Assembly (NCBI GenBank): GCA_017472285.1
Contig: JAFUQQ010000029.1
Location: forward strand, 1-46,477
Direction of reading: 5' to 3'
Length of the DNA: 46,477 nucleotides
Origin: Clostridia bacterium
GTDB taxonomy: Bacteria; Bacillota; Clostridia; Oscillospirales; CAG-272
Shown here: piece by piece, positions 1-8,006 of the stretch
How positions within the stretch are numbered: position 1 is the first letter of the stretch
Layout: each line of letters starts with the position of its first letter
The notes under the pieces: model-generated
Told to the model about the DNA's origin: nothing
The model's input: the letters and a program-made list of their open reading frames with translations, nothing else
Database searches by the model: none
Program-made: the position numbers and the translations under genes

Positions 1-183
1 CCTGCTCTTTGCGAAAAGAAAAAGCTTGGCAAAAAGAAACGCTTTGTGGTTCCTCTGCCGTTATTTTGATAAAATTTTTTATTTGGGTGCAGGCACTGCC
101 TGCTCTTTGCGAAAAGAAAAAGCTTGGCAAAAAGAAACGCTCTGTGGTTTCTCTGCCGTTATTTTGATAAAATTTTTTATTTT
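1..183. repeat. Two tandem copies of a 98-base repeat unit
   Basis: Bases 1-84 recur at 99-183 with two substitutions, a period of 98. The spacer in the first unit contains GGGTGCAGGCACTGCCTGC (85-103), which holds a 7-base palindrome around a single C. Bases 104-148 are identical to the reverse complement of 7325-7369. The window opens inside the first copy, so the array may continue upstream. No gene lies in 1-375; 184-300 is AT-rich and shows nothing else. Confidence 0.85.
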
Positions 184-304
184 GTAGGGGACAACGTCCT
201 CGACATCCCGTTTTTATAAGAAAAGAAAAAGCTATGTTCGTCTAATTATATACCATTTTACCATATATATCCGAAAAAGTAAATATCAAAAAAACAAAAA
301 TCTG

Positions 305-333
305 TTGACACCGCCGATTTTCTATGATACCAT
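305..333 (+). promoter_or_regulatory. Promoter of the GH2 gene
   Basis: TTGACA at 305-310, a 17-base spacer, and TACCAT at 328-333. It lies about 45 bases upstream of the chosen start at 376. Confidence 0.65.
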
Positions 334-353
334 AAACGTACCAAAATACGTTT
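334..353. promoter_or_regulatory. Candidate operator for the GH2 gene
   Basis: A perfect inverted repeat, AAACGTA, six bases, TACGTTT, directly after the -10 box, where a bound repressor would block transcription start. Sugar-responsive repressors commonly bind here; no regulator is encoded beside it, so the binder is unknown. Confidence 0.45.
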
Positions 354-375
354 TAACGTGAAAGGATCGGTTATT

Positions 376-2112
376 ATGACTACAAGAAATGCATATCCCC
401 GTCCCGAACTTGTCCGTGAAAATTGGACGAATCTTTGCGGCGAATGGGAATTTGAATTTGATTTCGGTAAATCGGGAAAACCTCGTAAAGTACAGGAAAA
501 GACACGTCTGGAACAGACGATCAATGTACCTTTTTGTCCCGAAAGTGAACTGTCCGGCATTGGATATAAGGATTTTATTCCTGCTTGCTGGTATCGCAAG
601 ACCGTGACCGCGCCTCATGCGGAAAATGAAAGAGTTCTTCTCAATTTTGAGGCTGCTTGTCATATCACGGAAGTTTTTGTGAACGGAAAATCTGTCGGTA
701 AGCACAGAGGCAGTTATACGCCGTTTACGTTTGATATTACGGATTATCTGACCGAAGGAGAAAATTCTCTTGCGGTATATTGCGTTTCGGACGTTCGTGA
801 CGGCACACAGCCCAGCGGTAAACAGAGCGAGCGTTATCATTCTTACGGTTGTTATTATACCCGTTCCACAGGTATCTGGGCACCCGTCTGGATGGAAACC
901 GTTCCCGCTTCTTATCTTGAAAGTGTTCGTATGGATCCCGATATCGATAACGTGAAATTGGATCTGACGCTTGCATTTTCTGCGCTCGGTATGAAAAATG
1001 TGACGGTCACGGCATATCTTGACGGTAAGGTAGTTGGTAAGAAGGCGGCAAAGACGACCACGAAAAATCTGAAAATGTCCGTTGCGCTCGATACGCTTTC
1101 TCTCTGGTCGATCGAAACGCCGACCCTTTATGATCTTGTGATCGAAACGGATGACGGAAAGACCGTAGATACCGTGAAATCTTATTTCGGTATGCGTAAG
1201 ATTGAACTTGACGATCAATGCCTTCTCATCAATGGCAAACGTGTATTCCAGCGTCTTGTACTCGATCAGGGTTATTATAAAGACAGCGTTTATACCGCGC
1301 CCGATGATGATGCTTTTGCGAAAGATATCAAGCTTTCTCAGCGTGTCGGTTTCAATGGTGCAAGACTCCATGAACGTGTATTTGAACGCCGTTTCCTTTA
1401 TGAAGCAGACCGTCTCGGCTATATCGTTTGGGGTGAATATGCAAACTGGGGTTACGATCATACCAATGCCGCAAATCTCAAATATTATCTTGCGGAATGG
1501 ATGGAAGCCATGAAACGTGATTATAACCATCCCGCCCTCATCGGTTGGTGTCCTTTCAATGAAACGTGGGATATCAAAGGCAATCAGCAGGATGATGATA
1601 TCTTGCGTGCAGTCTATAACCAGACGAAGACGTTTGACCCTGTTCGTCCTTGTATCGATACGAGCGGTAACTATCACGTCGTGACCGATATTTATGATAT
1701 CCATGACTATAATCAGAGTCCCGAAGCATTCCAAAGACGTTATTCGGAAACGGATGAAACAGGTATTCCCTTTGAAAATTATGGCAAACGTCAGAGCTAT
1801 AACGGTGCACCTTATTTCATCAGCGAATACGGCGGTATCAAATGGGCACCCGAATTTGAAAATTCCGCAACAAGCTGGGGTTATGGCAATGCGCCCAGAA
1901 CCATTGAAGAATATGTGGAACGCTATACGGGTCTTACCGATATATTGATCAATACCAAAAAAATCTGCGGTCTTTGCTATACACAGCTTTATGACGTGGA
2001 ACAAGAACAGAACGGTATCTATTATTTTGACCGTACCCCTAAATTCTCCGATGAAGTCATGGACAAAATGAAAGAAGTCATGATCCAGACTGCCGCTATC
2101 GAAAAAGAATAA
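376..2112 (+). CDS. Glycoside hydrolase family 2 (beta-glucuronidase/beta-galactosidase type)
   Basis: A 578-residue retaining glycosidase expected to cleave terminal beta-linked sugars. The order is that of GH2: sugar-binding jelly roll (about 1-170), immunoglobulin-like domain (about 175-270), then a TIM barrel. The acid/base is E396 in CPFNETWD and the nucleophile is E484 in FISEYGG. There is no signal peptide, so it acts in the cytoplasm on imported oligosaccharides or glycosides. The length fits the short beta-glucuronidase-like GH2 group, but the substrate cannot be fixed from sequence. ATG 376 is preferred over an in-frame GTG at 358 because AAAGGA at 361-366 is correctly spaced from it. 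It is a single-gene unit with its own promoter, candidate operator and terminator; no transporter gene is adjacent. Confidence 0.9.
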   Translation: MTTRNAYPRPELVRENWTNLCGEWEFEFDFGKSGKPRKVQEKTRLEQTINVPFCPESELSGIGYKDFIPACWYRKTVTAPHAENERVLLNFEAACHITEVFVNGKSVGKHRGSYTPFTFDITDYLTEGENSLAVYCVSDVRDGTQPSGKQSERYHSYGCYYTRSTGIWAPVWMETVPASYLESVRMDPDIDNVKLDLTLAFSALGMKNVTVTAYLDGKVVGKKAAKTTTKNLKMSVALDTLSLWSIETPTLYDLVIETDDGKTVDTVKSYFGMRKIELDDQCLLINGKRVFQRLVLDQGYYKDSVYTAPDDDAFAKDIKLSQRVGFNGARLHERVFERRFLYEADRLGYIVWGEYANWGYDHTNAANLKYYLAEWMEAMKRDYNHPALIGWCPFNETWDIKGNQQDDDILRAVYNQTKTFDPVRPCIDTSGNYHVVTDIYDIHDYNQSPEAFQRRYSETDETGIPFENYGKRQSYNGAPYFISEYGGIKWAPEFENSATSWGYGNAPRTIEEYVERYTGLTDILINTKKICGLCYTQLYDVEQEQNGIYYFDRTPKFSDEVMDKMKEVMIQTAAIEKE

Positions 2113-2127
2113 GTTTTATATGTAAAG

Positions 2128-2162
2128 AAACACCGTCATTCAAATAAATGGCGGTGTTTTGG
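2128..2162 (+). terminator. Terminator after the GH2 gene
   Basis: The stem AAACACCGTCATT pairs with AATGGCGGTGTTT (one G-T pair), ending in a short T run, 16 bases past the stop codon. Confidence 0.75.
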
Positions 2163-2253
2163 TTGATCGATAAAATCAGGAAGGCTAACAAAACCTCAGC
2201 TTTACGCAAAATACCGAAGCCAAAATCTGAAACCGACTTTATCGACAAACTGA

Positions 2254-2285
2254 AACAGCACCCATAAAGAGTGCTGTCATTTTTT
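2254..2285 (+). terminator. Second hairpin with T tract between convergent genes
   Basis: CAGCAC pairs with GTGCTG and is followed by a six-T run on the plus strand. It faces the end of the minus-strand regulator and may serve as a backstop. Bases 2163-2253 hold nothing else I recognise. Confidence 0.5.
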
Positions 2286-2292
2286 GATTTGA

Positions 2293-2901
2293 TTATTTTT
2301 TGAATACTTTTTTGCACCAAGAGCGTTTATTGCATTTCGGACACTTTAAGTAACGAGTGGTTCCTCTGTGCATTGCCCAAAGTGCTTCCGAATAAGCAGG
2401 CACGATTTTGTGACCGCAATTTTTACACTTGTAGGCACCGACGCTTATTTCAAGCTTTAATGCATAAAAGCAAGGTATCAGAAATACAATGCAAATTCCG
2501 AGAATGATAACAAGTTGCCATATTCCTTCGGGTATCAAAAATGCGGCAATTAAAATGCCTGCCAACAGGGCTACCATGCTGACGGTCAAAATTGTCCACA
2601 TAGAAGTCCAGATCGTTTTGTTTTTTTGCTCCAATTCTTTCGCCATATCAAGCAAAAGCTGTTCATTTTTCTGATTATTGTTTTCCATACTGATTTTCTC
2701 CCCACTTAATAAATCGTTTACCGTAATTTTGAGAACGTCACATAGTTCGAGCATGATCGAAGAATCAGGCATTGCTTTACCTGTTTCCCATTTGGATACT
2801 GCTCTATCTGTGATGTTTAATTTTTCTGCCAATTGCATTTGTGTTAATTTTTCTTTTTTTCTGCATTCGGCAATGAATTTTCCGATTTTGATCTGATCCA
2901 T
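2293..2901 (-). CDS. XRE-family regulator with two membrane segments and a zinc ribbon
   Basis: A 202-residue protein. Residues about 5-60 form a Cro/CI helix-turn-helix (LTQMQLAEKLNITDRAVSKW). An acidic and basic linker follows, then two hydrophobic segments near 98-120 and 128-150, then a C-terminal zinc ribbon with CKNC and CPKC pairs. A DNA-binding domain tethered to the membrane and coupled to a zinc ribbon suggests a sensor-repressor, but the signal is unknown. The start follows a very strong AAAGGAGG. A TATACT -10 box lies at 2926-2931 with a weak -35 (TAGATT, 17-base spacing). A near-perfect inverted repeat at 2959-2991 lies just upstream and could be its own operator. No obvious target gene is adjacent. 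Confidence 0.85.
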   Translation of the reverse strand: MDQIKIGKFIAECRKKEKLTQMQLAEKLNITDRAVSKWETGKAMPDSSIMLELCDVLKITVNDLLSGEKISMENNNQKNEQLLLDMAKELEQKNKTIWTSMWTILTVSMVALLAGILIAAFLIPEGIWQLVIILGICIVFLIPCFYALKLEISVGAYKCKNCGHKIVPAYSEALWAMHRGTTRYLKCPKCNKRSWCKKVFKK

Positions 2902-2958
2902 AGTACGCCACCTCCTTTCGCTCTCAGTATAGCCGATATGATATCAAAAATCTACATA

Positions 2959-2991
2959 CCGACGGTTGAATGGGGAGATATCAACCGTTGG
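2959..2991. promoter_or_regulatory. Inverted repeat upstream of the XRE gene
   Basis: Arms of 11 bases (CCGACGGTTGA and TCAACCGTTGG) with one mismatch, separated by 11 bases, sit just upstream of the regulator promoter. It is a candidate autoregulatory site, or part of a dispersed repeat. Bases 2992-3165 hold a small GGGAGGC/GCCTCCC hairpin (3052-3070) and no credible gene. Confidence 0.35.
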
Positions 2992-3165
2992 TGGAGTTCA
3001 ATGATAGGACAAAATTTACCAATGTGAAGGTGGTTCCATCATAAAATGCAAGGGAGGCGAAATGCCTCCCTGTGAATCTATTGTTATATGACTGTCGGAA
3101 TTGATTTTGTAAAACCGAGCAGAAGCAAATTGAGTATAAAAACAACGAGCGGTAAAAATTATTTG

Positions 3166-3375
3166 TCATTCTTCATCTTTGTGGTCTTTATTTTCTTTGG
3201 ACTTTTTAGAATGTGCAGAGTCTAAGCAAAGAAATGTCGAACCACAACATAGCCATACAACTCCTGTGGAAGTATTGTTTCCGCCAACCATGTATACAAT
3301 TGCTGCCAAATAGAACAATGCGGCTGCTACATAGAAAAGCGTAGAACTCATTTTATATTCTTTCGGTTTTTTCAT
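3166..3375 (-). CDS. Small two-segment membrane protein of unknown function
   Basis: A 69-residue protein with a short basic N-terminus, two hydrophobic stretches (about 12-30 and 36-50, the second rich in Cys) and a highly charged tail of Lys, Asp and Glu. I do not recognise a family. It is probably real: GAGGTG stands five bases before the ATG, and a promoter (TTTACT, 17 bases, TATAAT) lies at 3414-3442. The topology suggests a hairpin in the membrane with a cytoplasmic charged tail. The same 14-base string GGGAGGCGAAATGC occurs on both sides of it (3052 and 3471), which may be chance or a trace of repeat insertion. Confidence 0.6.
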   Translation of the reverse strand: MKKPKEYKMSSTLFYVAAALFYLAAIVYMVGGNNTSTGVVWLCCGSTFLCLDSAHSKKSKENKDHKDEE

Positions 3376-3413
3376 TTTTCACCTCGTCAAATTCAAGTTT
3401 ATCGATTAGTTAG

Positions 3414-3442
3414 ATTATACCATAAAAAAGGCAAAAAGTAAA
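3414..3442 (-). promoter_or_regulatory. Promoter of the small membrane protein gene
   Basis: Read on the minus strand: TTTACT (3437-3442), 17 bases, TATAAT (3414-3419), about 40 bases before the start codon. Confidence 0.6.
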
Positions 3443-3528
3443 TAGGACGGCAATTTAATTCGCAAAAAGCGGGAGGCGAAATGCAATGTCATAAGTTTTT
3501 GACATTGGGGTTCCTCTCCCGTAAAAAA

Positions 3529-3558
3529 ACAAAAAACTCTGCCGAAGCAGAGCTTTTT
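3529..3558 (-). terminator. Terminator of the rplM-rpsI operon
   Basis: On the minus strand CTCTGC, loop TTCG, GCAGAG, followed by a long T tract. It begins about 30 bases after the rpsI stop codon. Confidence 0.9.
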
Positions 3559-3586
3559 GTATATCGAAATAATCCCGAATGGGTAA

Positions 3587-3988
3587 TTATCTCTTGGAGA
3601 ACTGCGGTGCGCGGCGAGCAGCCTTGAGACCGTATTTCTTTCTTTCTTTCATTCTGGGGTCACGAGTGAGAAGACCAGCTTTCTTGAGCATGGGCTTGTA
3701 TGTTTCATCAGCCTGAAGAAGAGCTTTTGCAACGCCGTGACGGATAGCACCAGCCTGACCGGAGATGCCGCCGCCCTGAGCTGTGCAAACGATATCGAAT
3801 TTGCCTTCTGTGCCTGTTACAGCGAAGGGCTGGTTAACGATGAGCTTGAGAGTTTCGAGACCGAAGTAATCTTCGATATCTCTCTTATTGATAGTGATTG
3901 CACCTGTGCCGGGGTAAATACGAACACGAGCAACGGATTTTTTTCTTCTACCGGTACCGTAGAAATAAGGTTTTGCACTTGTATACAT
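3587..3988 (-). CDS. rpsI: 30S ribosomal protein S9
   Basis: A 133-residue small-subunit protein whose C-terminal tail reaches the P-site tRNA. The family features are the N-terminal [15 protein letters not shown], the central [16 protein letters not shown] and the invariant ending RRAPQFSKR. The length is typical. It lies 21 bases downstream of rplM in the conserved rplM-rpsI order and shares its promoter at 4507-4535. It ends just before a strong terminator. Confidence 0.98.
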   Translation of the reverse strand: MYTSAKPYFYGTGRRKKSVARVRIYPGTGAITINKRDIEDYFGLETLKLIVNQPFAVTGTEGKFDIVCTAQGGGISGQAGAIRHGVAKALLQADETYKPMLKKAGLLTRDPRMKERKKYGLKAARRAPQFSKR

Positions 3989-4009
3989 AATTCTTTAAGC
4001 CTTCCTTTC

Positions 4010-4441
4010 TTAATCTACAGTGTAGGGAACGGGCTGCTGAGCCTGCTGTTTGTGTTCAGCGCCTGCATAAACTTTGAGACGAGTGATGCTTGCATCGCCG
4101 ATCTTGTTGTGGGGGAGCATACCCTTAACAGCGAACTGCATTGCGAGTTCGGGCTTGGTTGCCATGAGGGTCTTGTACTGAACTTCCTTGAGACCGCCGA
4201 TGTAACCTGTGTGACGGCGATAGTATTTCTGTTCAAGCTTCTTACCTGTAAGAACAGCCTTGCTTGCGTTGATGATGATTACGAATTCACCGCAGTCAAC
4301 GTGGGGGGTGAATTCAGGGCGATGTTTGCCTCTGAGAATATTAGCAGCAGCGACAGCGGTTTTGCCGAGGGGCTTGTTAGCTGCGTCGATGACGTACCAT
4401 TTACGTTCCAGAGTCTCTTTTTTTGCCATAAAAGTAGACAT
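4010..4441 (-). CDS. rplM: 50S ribosomal protein L13
   Basis: A 143-residue early-assembly protein of the large subunit. Recognisable segments are [15 protein letters not shown] near the N-terminus, [14 protein letters not shown], and the conserved GMLPHNK. GGAGGA precedes the ATG at 4441; an internal Met five residues in ([12 protein letters not shown]) is an alternative but is worse placed. It is first gene of the operon with rpsI. The leader between the promoter and the start is about 60 bases and might carry the L13 autoregulatory structure known in Firmicutes, though only a short hairpin is visible. Confidence 0.98.
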   Translation of the reverse strand: MSTFMAKKETLERKWYVIDAANKPLGKTAVAAANILRGKHRPEFTPHVDCGEFVIIINASKAVLTGKKLEQKYYRRHTGYIGGLKEVQYKTLMATKPELAMQFAVKGMLPHNKIGDASITRLKVYAGAEHKQQAQQPVPYTVD

Positions 4442-4500
4442 AATTAATCTTCCTCCATATATTTTGTTTCGGAAAACGGGGTTTCCTTCTTTCAGTAACG
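4442..4500 (-). promoter_or_regulatory. rplM 5' leader, possible L13 control element
   Basis: About 60 bases of leader containing GGAAA pairing with TTTCC just upstream of the ribosome binding site. L13 leaders that bind the protein are known in Firmicutes; this one is too weakly structured by eye to assign. Confidence 0.25.
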
Positions 4501-4506
4501 CAAGAG

Positions 4507-4535
4507 ATTATAACATAAACTTTTTCACTTGTCAA
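4507..4535 (-). promoter_or_regulatory. Consensus promoter of rplM-rpsI
   Basis: On the minus strand a perfect TTGACA (4530-4535), 17 bases, perfect TATAAT (4507-4512). The rest of the gap, 4536-4812, is AT-rich with nothing recognised. Confidence 0.9.
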
Positions 4536-4812
4536 CACCTTTTTGAAAAGTTTTTTTGCTTTTTTAAATTTAGATTTCAACATCTCTTTTTTTCTCTTAA
4601 AATCTCTTGTTTTCTCTCGTTTTTGCATTTGCCGAAAATAAAAATTTTTATTCAAAATGATGAATCGGGCGGTTTGTTGTTTGTGGTTTTGCATAAATGA
4701 CATCTGTATTTTGATGGGTAATGGTCAATATAACGAGCATCGGCAAGGAAGTTTTTTTGTTGCGCAAATTTGAAAAGTAAATTTTGTTACCGTGAAAAAT
4801 CAATTTAACACC

Positions 4813-4841
4813 TTGCATTTACGAAAGAAATATAGTATAAT
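4813..4841 (+). promoter_or_regulatory. Promoter of prfA
   Basis: TTGCAT (4813-4818), 17 bases, TATAAT (4836-4841), 37 bases before the prfA ATG. Confidence 0.8.
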
Positions 4842-4878
4842 GTAAAAAGTATGAGATTTTGATGAGGAGAAAGCCTTT

Positions 4879-5955
4879 ATGTTTGATAAATTGCGTGAAA
4901 TAGAATCTCGTTTTGAACAGATCGAAGTGAGTTTTTCTATCCCTGAAATTACGGGGGATGCCGATCGTTTTCGTGAAATGATGAAAGAACATAAAAAACT
5001 GCTTCCCATCGTACAAAAATTTAGAGAATATAAAAAAGCCAAAGATACCGTTGAAGAAGCATTGTTACTTTTGGAAAGCGGCGATAAAGAACTCCGTGAA
5101 CTTGCTGAAGAAGAACTTGCCGAAGCACAGGAAATCGTTGCTTCCGCTGAAAAAGAACTTCAGATCTTATTATTGCCCCGTGACCCGAATGATGATAAAA
5201 ACGTCATTGTGGAGATCCGCGGCGGCGCGGGCGGGGAAGAATCTGCACTCTTTGCCTATGATCTTTACCGTATGTATTCCATGTATGCCGCCGCTTGCGG
5301 TTGGAAAACCGAACTTCTCTCTCTCAATGAAACCGAACTCGGTGGTTTCAAGGAAGTTTCTTTTTCCGTTTATGGTGAAAGTGCATATTCCAAATTGAAA
5401 TTTGAAAGCGGTGTTCACCGTGTTCAGCGTGTTCCGCAAACGGAATCGCAAGGCAGAATCCATACTTCTACCGTAACCGTTGCGGTACTTCCCGAAGTCG
5501 AGGAAGTAGAAGTGGCGATCAATCCCGCTGATCTTATCATTGAAACCTGTAAATCCAGCGGCGCGGGCGGTCAGCATATCAATAAGACCGAATCTGCAAT
5601 CCGTATCATCCATAAACCGAGTGGCATTGTTGTGGAATGTCAGGAAGAACGAAGTCAATTCAAAAATAAAGATAAAGCCATGAAACTTCTCCGCGCCCGT
5701 CTTTACGATATCGAAAAAACAAAACGCGACAGTGAGATCGCGGATGAAAGACGCAGACAAGTCGGAACGGGCGATCGAAGCGAACGTATTCGCACCTATA
5801 ATTTCCCTCAAGGCCGTGTGACCGATCACAGAATCGGACTGACGCTTTATACCCTCGATACTTTTATGAACGGCAGAATCGATGCCGTCGTCGATGCCCT
5901 GATCTCTGCCGATACAGCGGAAAAACTCAGCCGAGGAGAAACGCAGAATATATAA
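4879..5955 (+). CDS. prfA: Peptide chain release factor 1
   Basis: A 358-residue class I release factor reading UAA and UAG. The N-terminal helical domain (about 1-100) is followed by the codon-recognition domain with RVPQTESQGRIHTS, where PQT occupies the RF1 PxT position (RF2 has SPF). The catalytic loop SSGAGGQHINKTESAIR has Q232, the glutamine normally methylated by PrmC. The start follows GAGGAGA. sua5 follows after 15 bases. prmC, the usual neighbour of prfA in Firmicutes, is absent here. Confidence 0.98.
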   Translation: MFDKLREIESRFEQIEVSFSIPEITGDADRFREMMKEHKKLLPIVQKFREYKKAKDTVEEALLLLESGDKELRELAEEELAEAQEIVASAEKELQILLLPRDPNDDKNVIVEIRGGAGGEESALFAYDLYRMYSMYAAACGWKTELLSLNETELGGFKEVSFSVYGESAYSKLKFESGVHRVQRVPQTESQGRIHTSTVTVAVLPEVEEVEVAINPADLIIETCKSSGAGGQHINKTESAIRIIHKPSGIVVECQEERSQFKNKDKAMKLLRARLYDIEKTKRDSEIADERRRQVGTGDRSERIRTYNFPQGRVTDHRIGLTLYTLDTFMNGRIDAVVDALISADTAEKLSRGETQNI

Positions 5956-5970
5956 TATATCAGGTAATAT

Positions 5971-7029
5971 ATGAAAACAGAATTTGTAAAAATTGATTTT
6001 AAAAAACCGATCGCGGAACAACTCACACTTCCCGCAAAAATACTTTCCGAGGGCGGTCTTGTCGCGTTTCCGACGGAAACCGTCTACGGACTTGGCGGCA
6101 ATGCGCTCGATGCGGGTGCGGCAAGTAAGATTTACAGAGCCAAAGGCAGACCGAGCGATAATCCGCTGATCGTTCATATCGCACGTCCTGCCGACGCGGA
6201 AAAATACGCATATACGAGCGAGCTTTACGAAAAGCTTGCAAGGGCATTCATGCCCGGACCGCTTACGGTCGTGCTTCCGAAAAAAGAAAATATCCCCTTT
6301 TCCGTTACGGGCGGTTTGCAGACGGTGGGCATCCGTTGCCCTGGTGATCCCGTCGCAAGAGAACTCATCCGACTTGCCGGTGTACCCGTCGCCGCGCCCA
6401 GCGCGAACGTTTCGGGCAGACCGAGTCCCACAGCGGCATCCCACGTCCGTGACGATCTGAACGGCAGAATTGACTGCATTATTGACGGCGGTGAAGCCGA
6501 AGTCGGTCTGGAATCCACCATTGTCAAAGTGGAAGGCGATCATCTCGTTCTGCTCCGTCCCGGTGCGATCACACCTGAAATGTTGAAAAACGTCTGTGAA
6601 AATGTCGTTCTCGATAACGGTATCCTTGATAAACTTCCCGAAGGAACAGCACCTCAGGCTCCCGGTATGAAATACCGCCATTATGCGCCCCGTGCGAGAG
6701 TTTATCTCGTGCGTAACGGCAGAGCGGACGTGTCGGATTTTGACGAGAGAGCGATCTTGTTTTTCCGCAGAAAACTCGAAGAAAATTCCTCTGTGGGAAT
6801 CCTCGGTTATGATGAATATCTTCCTTATCTTACGGGCAATCATATTTACTCACTCGGCGCAAAGGACGATGAACTTGCCCATTCCCATCATCTTTTTGAT
6901 TGTCTGCGCCGTTTTGATGAAACCGACGTAACGGAAATCTATGCCGTCGTCGGCAAAACGAGCGGGATCGGGCTCGCGCTCTATAACCGTATGCTCAAGG
7001 CCTCGGCTTATACGGTGATTTATATTTAA
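5971..7029 (+). CDS. sua5: L-threonylcarbamoyladenylate synthase (Sua5/YwlC type)
   Basis: A 352-residue enzyme that makes threonylcarbamoyl-AMP from threonine, bicarbonate and ATP, the first step of t6A37 modification in tRNAs reading ANN codons. The TsaC/YrdC domain (about 15-205) has FPTETVYGLG, KGRPSDNPL and SANVSGRPSPT. The linker APGMKYRHYAP leads into the smaller Sua5 C-terminal domain (about 235-352), so this is the long Sua5 form rather than a stand-alone TsaC. It lies in an operon with prfA, a common pairing in Firmicutes. Confidence 0.95.
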   Translation: MKTEFVKIDFKKPIAEQLTLPAKILSEGGLVAFPTETVYGLGGNALDAGAASKIYRAKGRPSDNPLIVHIARPADAEKYAYTSELYEKLARAFMPGPLTVVLPKKENIPFSVTGGLQTVGIRCPGDPVARELIRLAGVPVAAPSANVSGRPSPTAASHVRDDLNGRIDCIIDGGEAEVGLESTIVKVEGDHLVLLRPGAITPEMLKNVCENVVLDNGILDKLPEGTAPQAPGMKYRHYAPRARVYLVRNGRADVSDFDERAILFFRRKLEENSSVGILGYDEYLPYLTGNHIYSLGAKDDELAHSHHLFDCLRRFDETDVTEIYAVVGKTSGIGLALYNRMLKASAYTVIYI

Positions 7030-7324
7030 ACACGGAGCTGCTACTGAGGGTTTCTTTTTGTGAAAACGGACAGTCGGGGATGCCTGTCCCTACTGCTTTG
7101 TTCGCGCTAAAAGTTTACAAAAGAAATGTTTCTAAAAGCCTCTCACTCAGGGAGAGGTGGCACGGCTTATAGCCGTGACGGAGAGGTATTTTCATGTCAA
7201 TTTCAGCCCTCTCAGTCAGCTTACGCTGACAGCTCTCCCAAAGGGCGAGCCTTTAGGAATGTCAATTTTTAGATAAAACATCGTACTACAAAATAAATCG
7301 TTTGCTCTCAATAAAGACAGAGCC
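7030..7324. repeat. Gene-free stretch with two inverted copies of a hairpin repeat
   Basis: Copy A (7133-7187) runs AAAAGCC to GAGAGG with core CACGGCT, TAT, AGCCGTG. Copy B (7205-7255) is in the opposite orientation with core GTCAGC, TTAC, GCTGAC. A third copy lies at 46412-46460. Upstream, 7060-7090 holds CGGGGATGCCTGTCCCTAC, a motif resembling 184-210. No gene or promoter is apparent. Confidence 0.75.
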
Positions 7325-7375
7325 ACCACAGAGCGTTTCTTTTTGCCAAGCTTTTTCTTTTCGCAAAGAAAAAGC
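7325..7375 (+). repeat. Dispersed repeat module with an 11-bp hairpin in front of coaE
   Basis: Bases 7325-7369 are the exact reverse complement of 104-148. Its 3' part makes a perfect stem, GCTTTTTCTTT, loop TCGC, AAAGAAAAAGC (7350-7375), that ends four bases before the coaE ribosome binding site. A related module with a 9-bp stem precedes tadA at 25671-25692. Confidence 0.8.
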
Positions 7376-7392
7376 GGGAAAGGATGGGAAAT

Positions 7393-7980
7393 ATGTTGAT
7401 AGGACTTACAGGGCGTTCGGGCGCGGGAAAAAGTACGGTCGCCATGCTTTTTGAGAAGGCGGGATACCGTATCATCGATTGCGATGCGCTTGTACATTCT
7501 CTTTATGAAGATATGCGCTATGCGGCGCTGATTGCCGAAACGTTCGGAAATGAATATCTTGCGGACGGTAAAGTTGACCGCAAAAAGCTCGGCGCATTGG
7601 TGTTTGCTGATAAAAATGCTTTGCGTAAGCTCAATGAAACGGTTTCTCCTTTTATTTTGTCCTGTGTGACGGAACATATTGAAAAAGCAAAAGCGGAAGG
7701 GGTCCCGACCGTTTTAGATGCACCGCTCCTTTTTGAATACGGCTTGGAACGGCATTGCGATACTGTCGTTGGTGTCGTTTGCGATATGGAAACGGCAGTC
7801 AGGAGACTTGCCGCAAGGGACGGAAAAAATGAAACGGAACTCCGTGCAAGACTTGCTTCTCAGCATGATGCGGGATTTTTCCGCATACATTGTGATTATA
7901 TCCTTGAAAATAACGGAGATGCCGGGGAGCTTGCCCGCGCCTTCTACGATATGGAAGGCAAACTTTTGATTCGTTTTTAA
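7393..7980 (+). CDS. coaE: Dephospho-CoA kinase
   Basis: A 195-residue P-loop kinase that phosphorylates the 3'-hydroxyl of the ribose in dephospho-CoA, the last step of CoA synthesis. The Walker A motif is GRSGAGKS (7-14); VIDCD-like IIDCDAL and the substrate loop LDAPLLFEYGLE are typical of CoaE. ATG 7393 is preferred over ATG 7384 because AAAGGA (7379-7384) is eight bases from the former and abuts the latter. It is followed after 26 bases by the lytic transglycosylase gene, probably one transcript. Confidence 0.95.
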   Translation: MLIGLTGRSGAGKSTVAMLFEKAGYRIIDCDALVHSLYEDMRYAALIAETFGNEYLADGKVDRKKLGALVFADKNALRKLNETVSPFILSCVTEHIEKAKAEGVPTVLDAPLLFEYGLERHCDTVVGVVCDMETAVRRLAARDGKNETELRARLASQHDAGFFRIHCDYILENNGDAGELARAFYDMEGKLLIRF

Positions 7981-8006
7981 GAAACTGATGATACGGAGGT
8001 GTCTTT

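Noticed and set aside
1..183. CRISPR array
   Set aside because: Two copies of a 98-base unit without regular unique spacers, and no cas genes; a tandem repeat, not CRISPR.
2096..2320. A 74-codon minus-strand ORF between the GH2 and XRE genes
   Set aside because: It runs through two terminator hairpins and has no start signal; more likely intergenic or repeat DNA.
2981..3169. A 62-codon minus-strand ORF overlapping the end of the small membrane protein
   Set aside because: Its start overlaps the preceding stop, but it has no ribosome binding site of its own, and the translation crosses a GGGAGGC hairpin and repeat-like DNA with no recognisable protein features.
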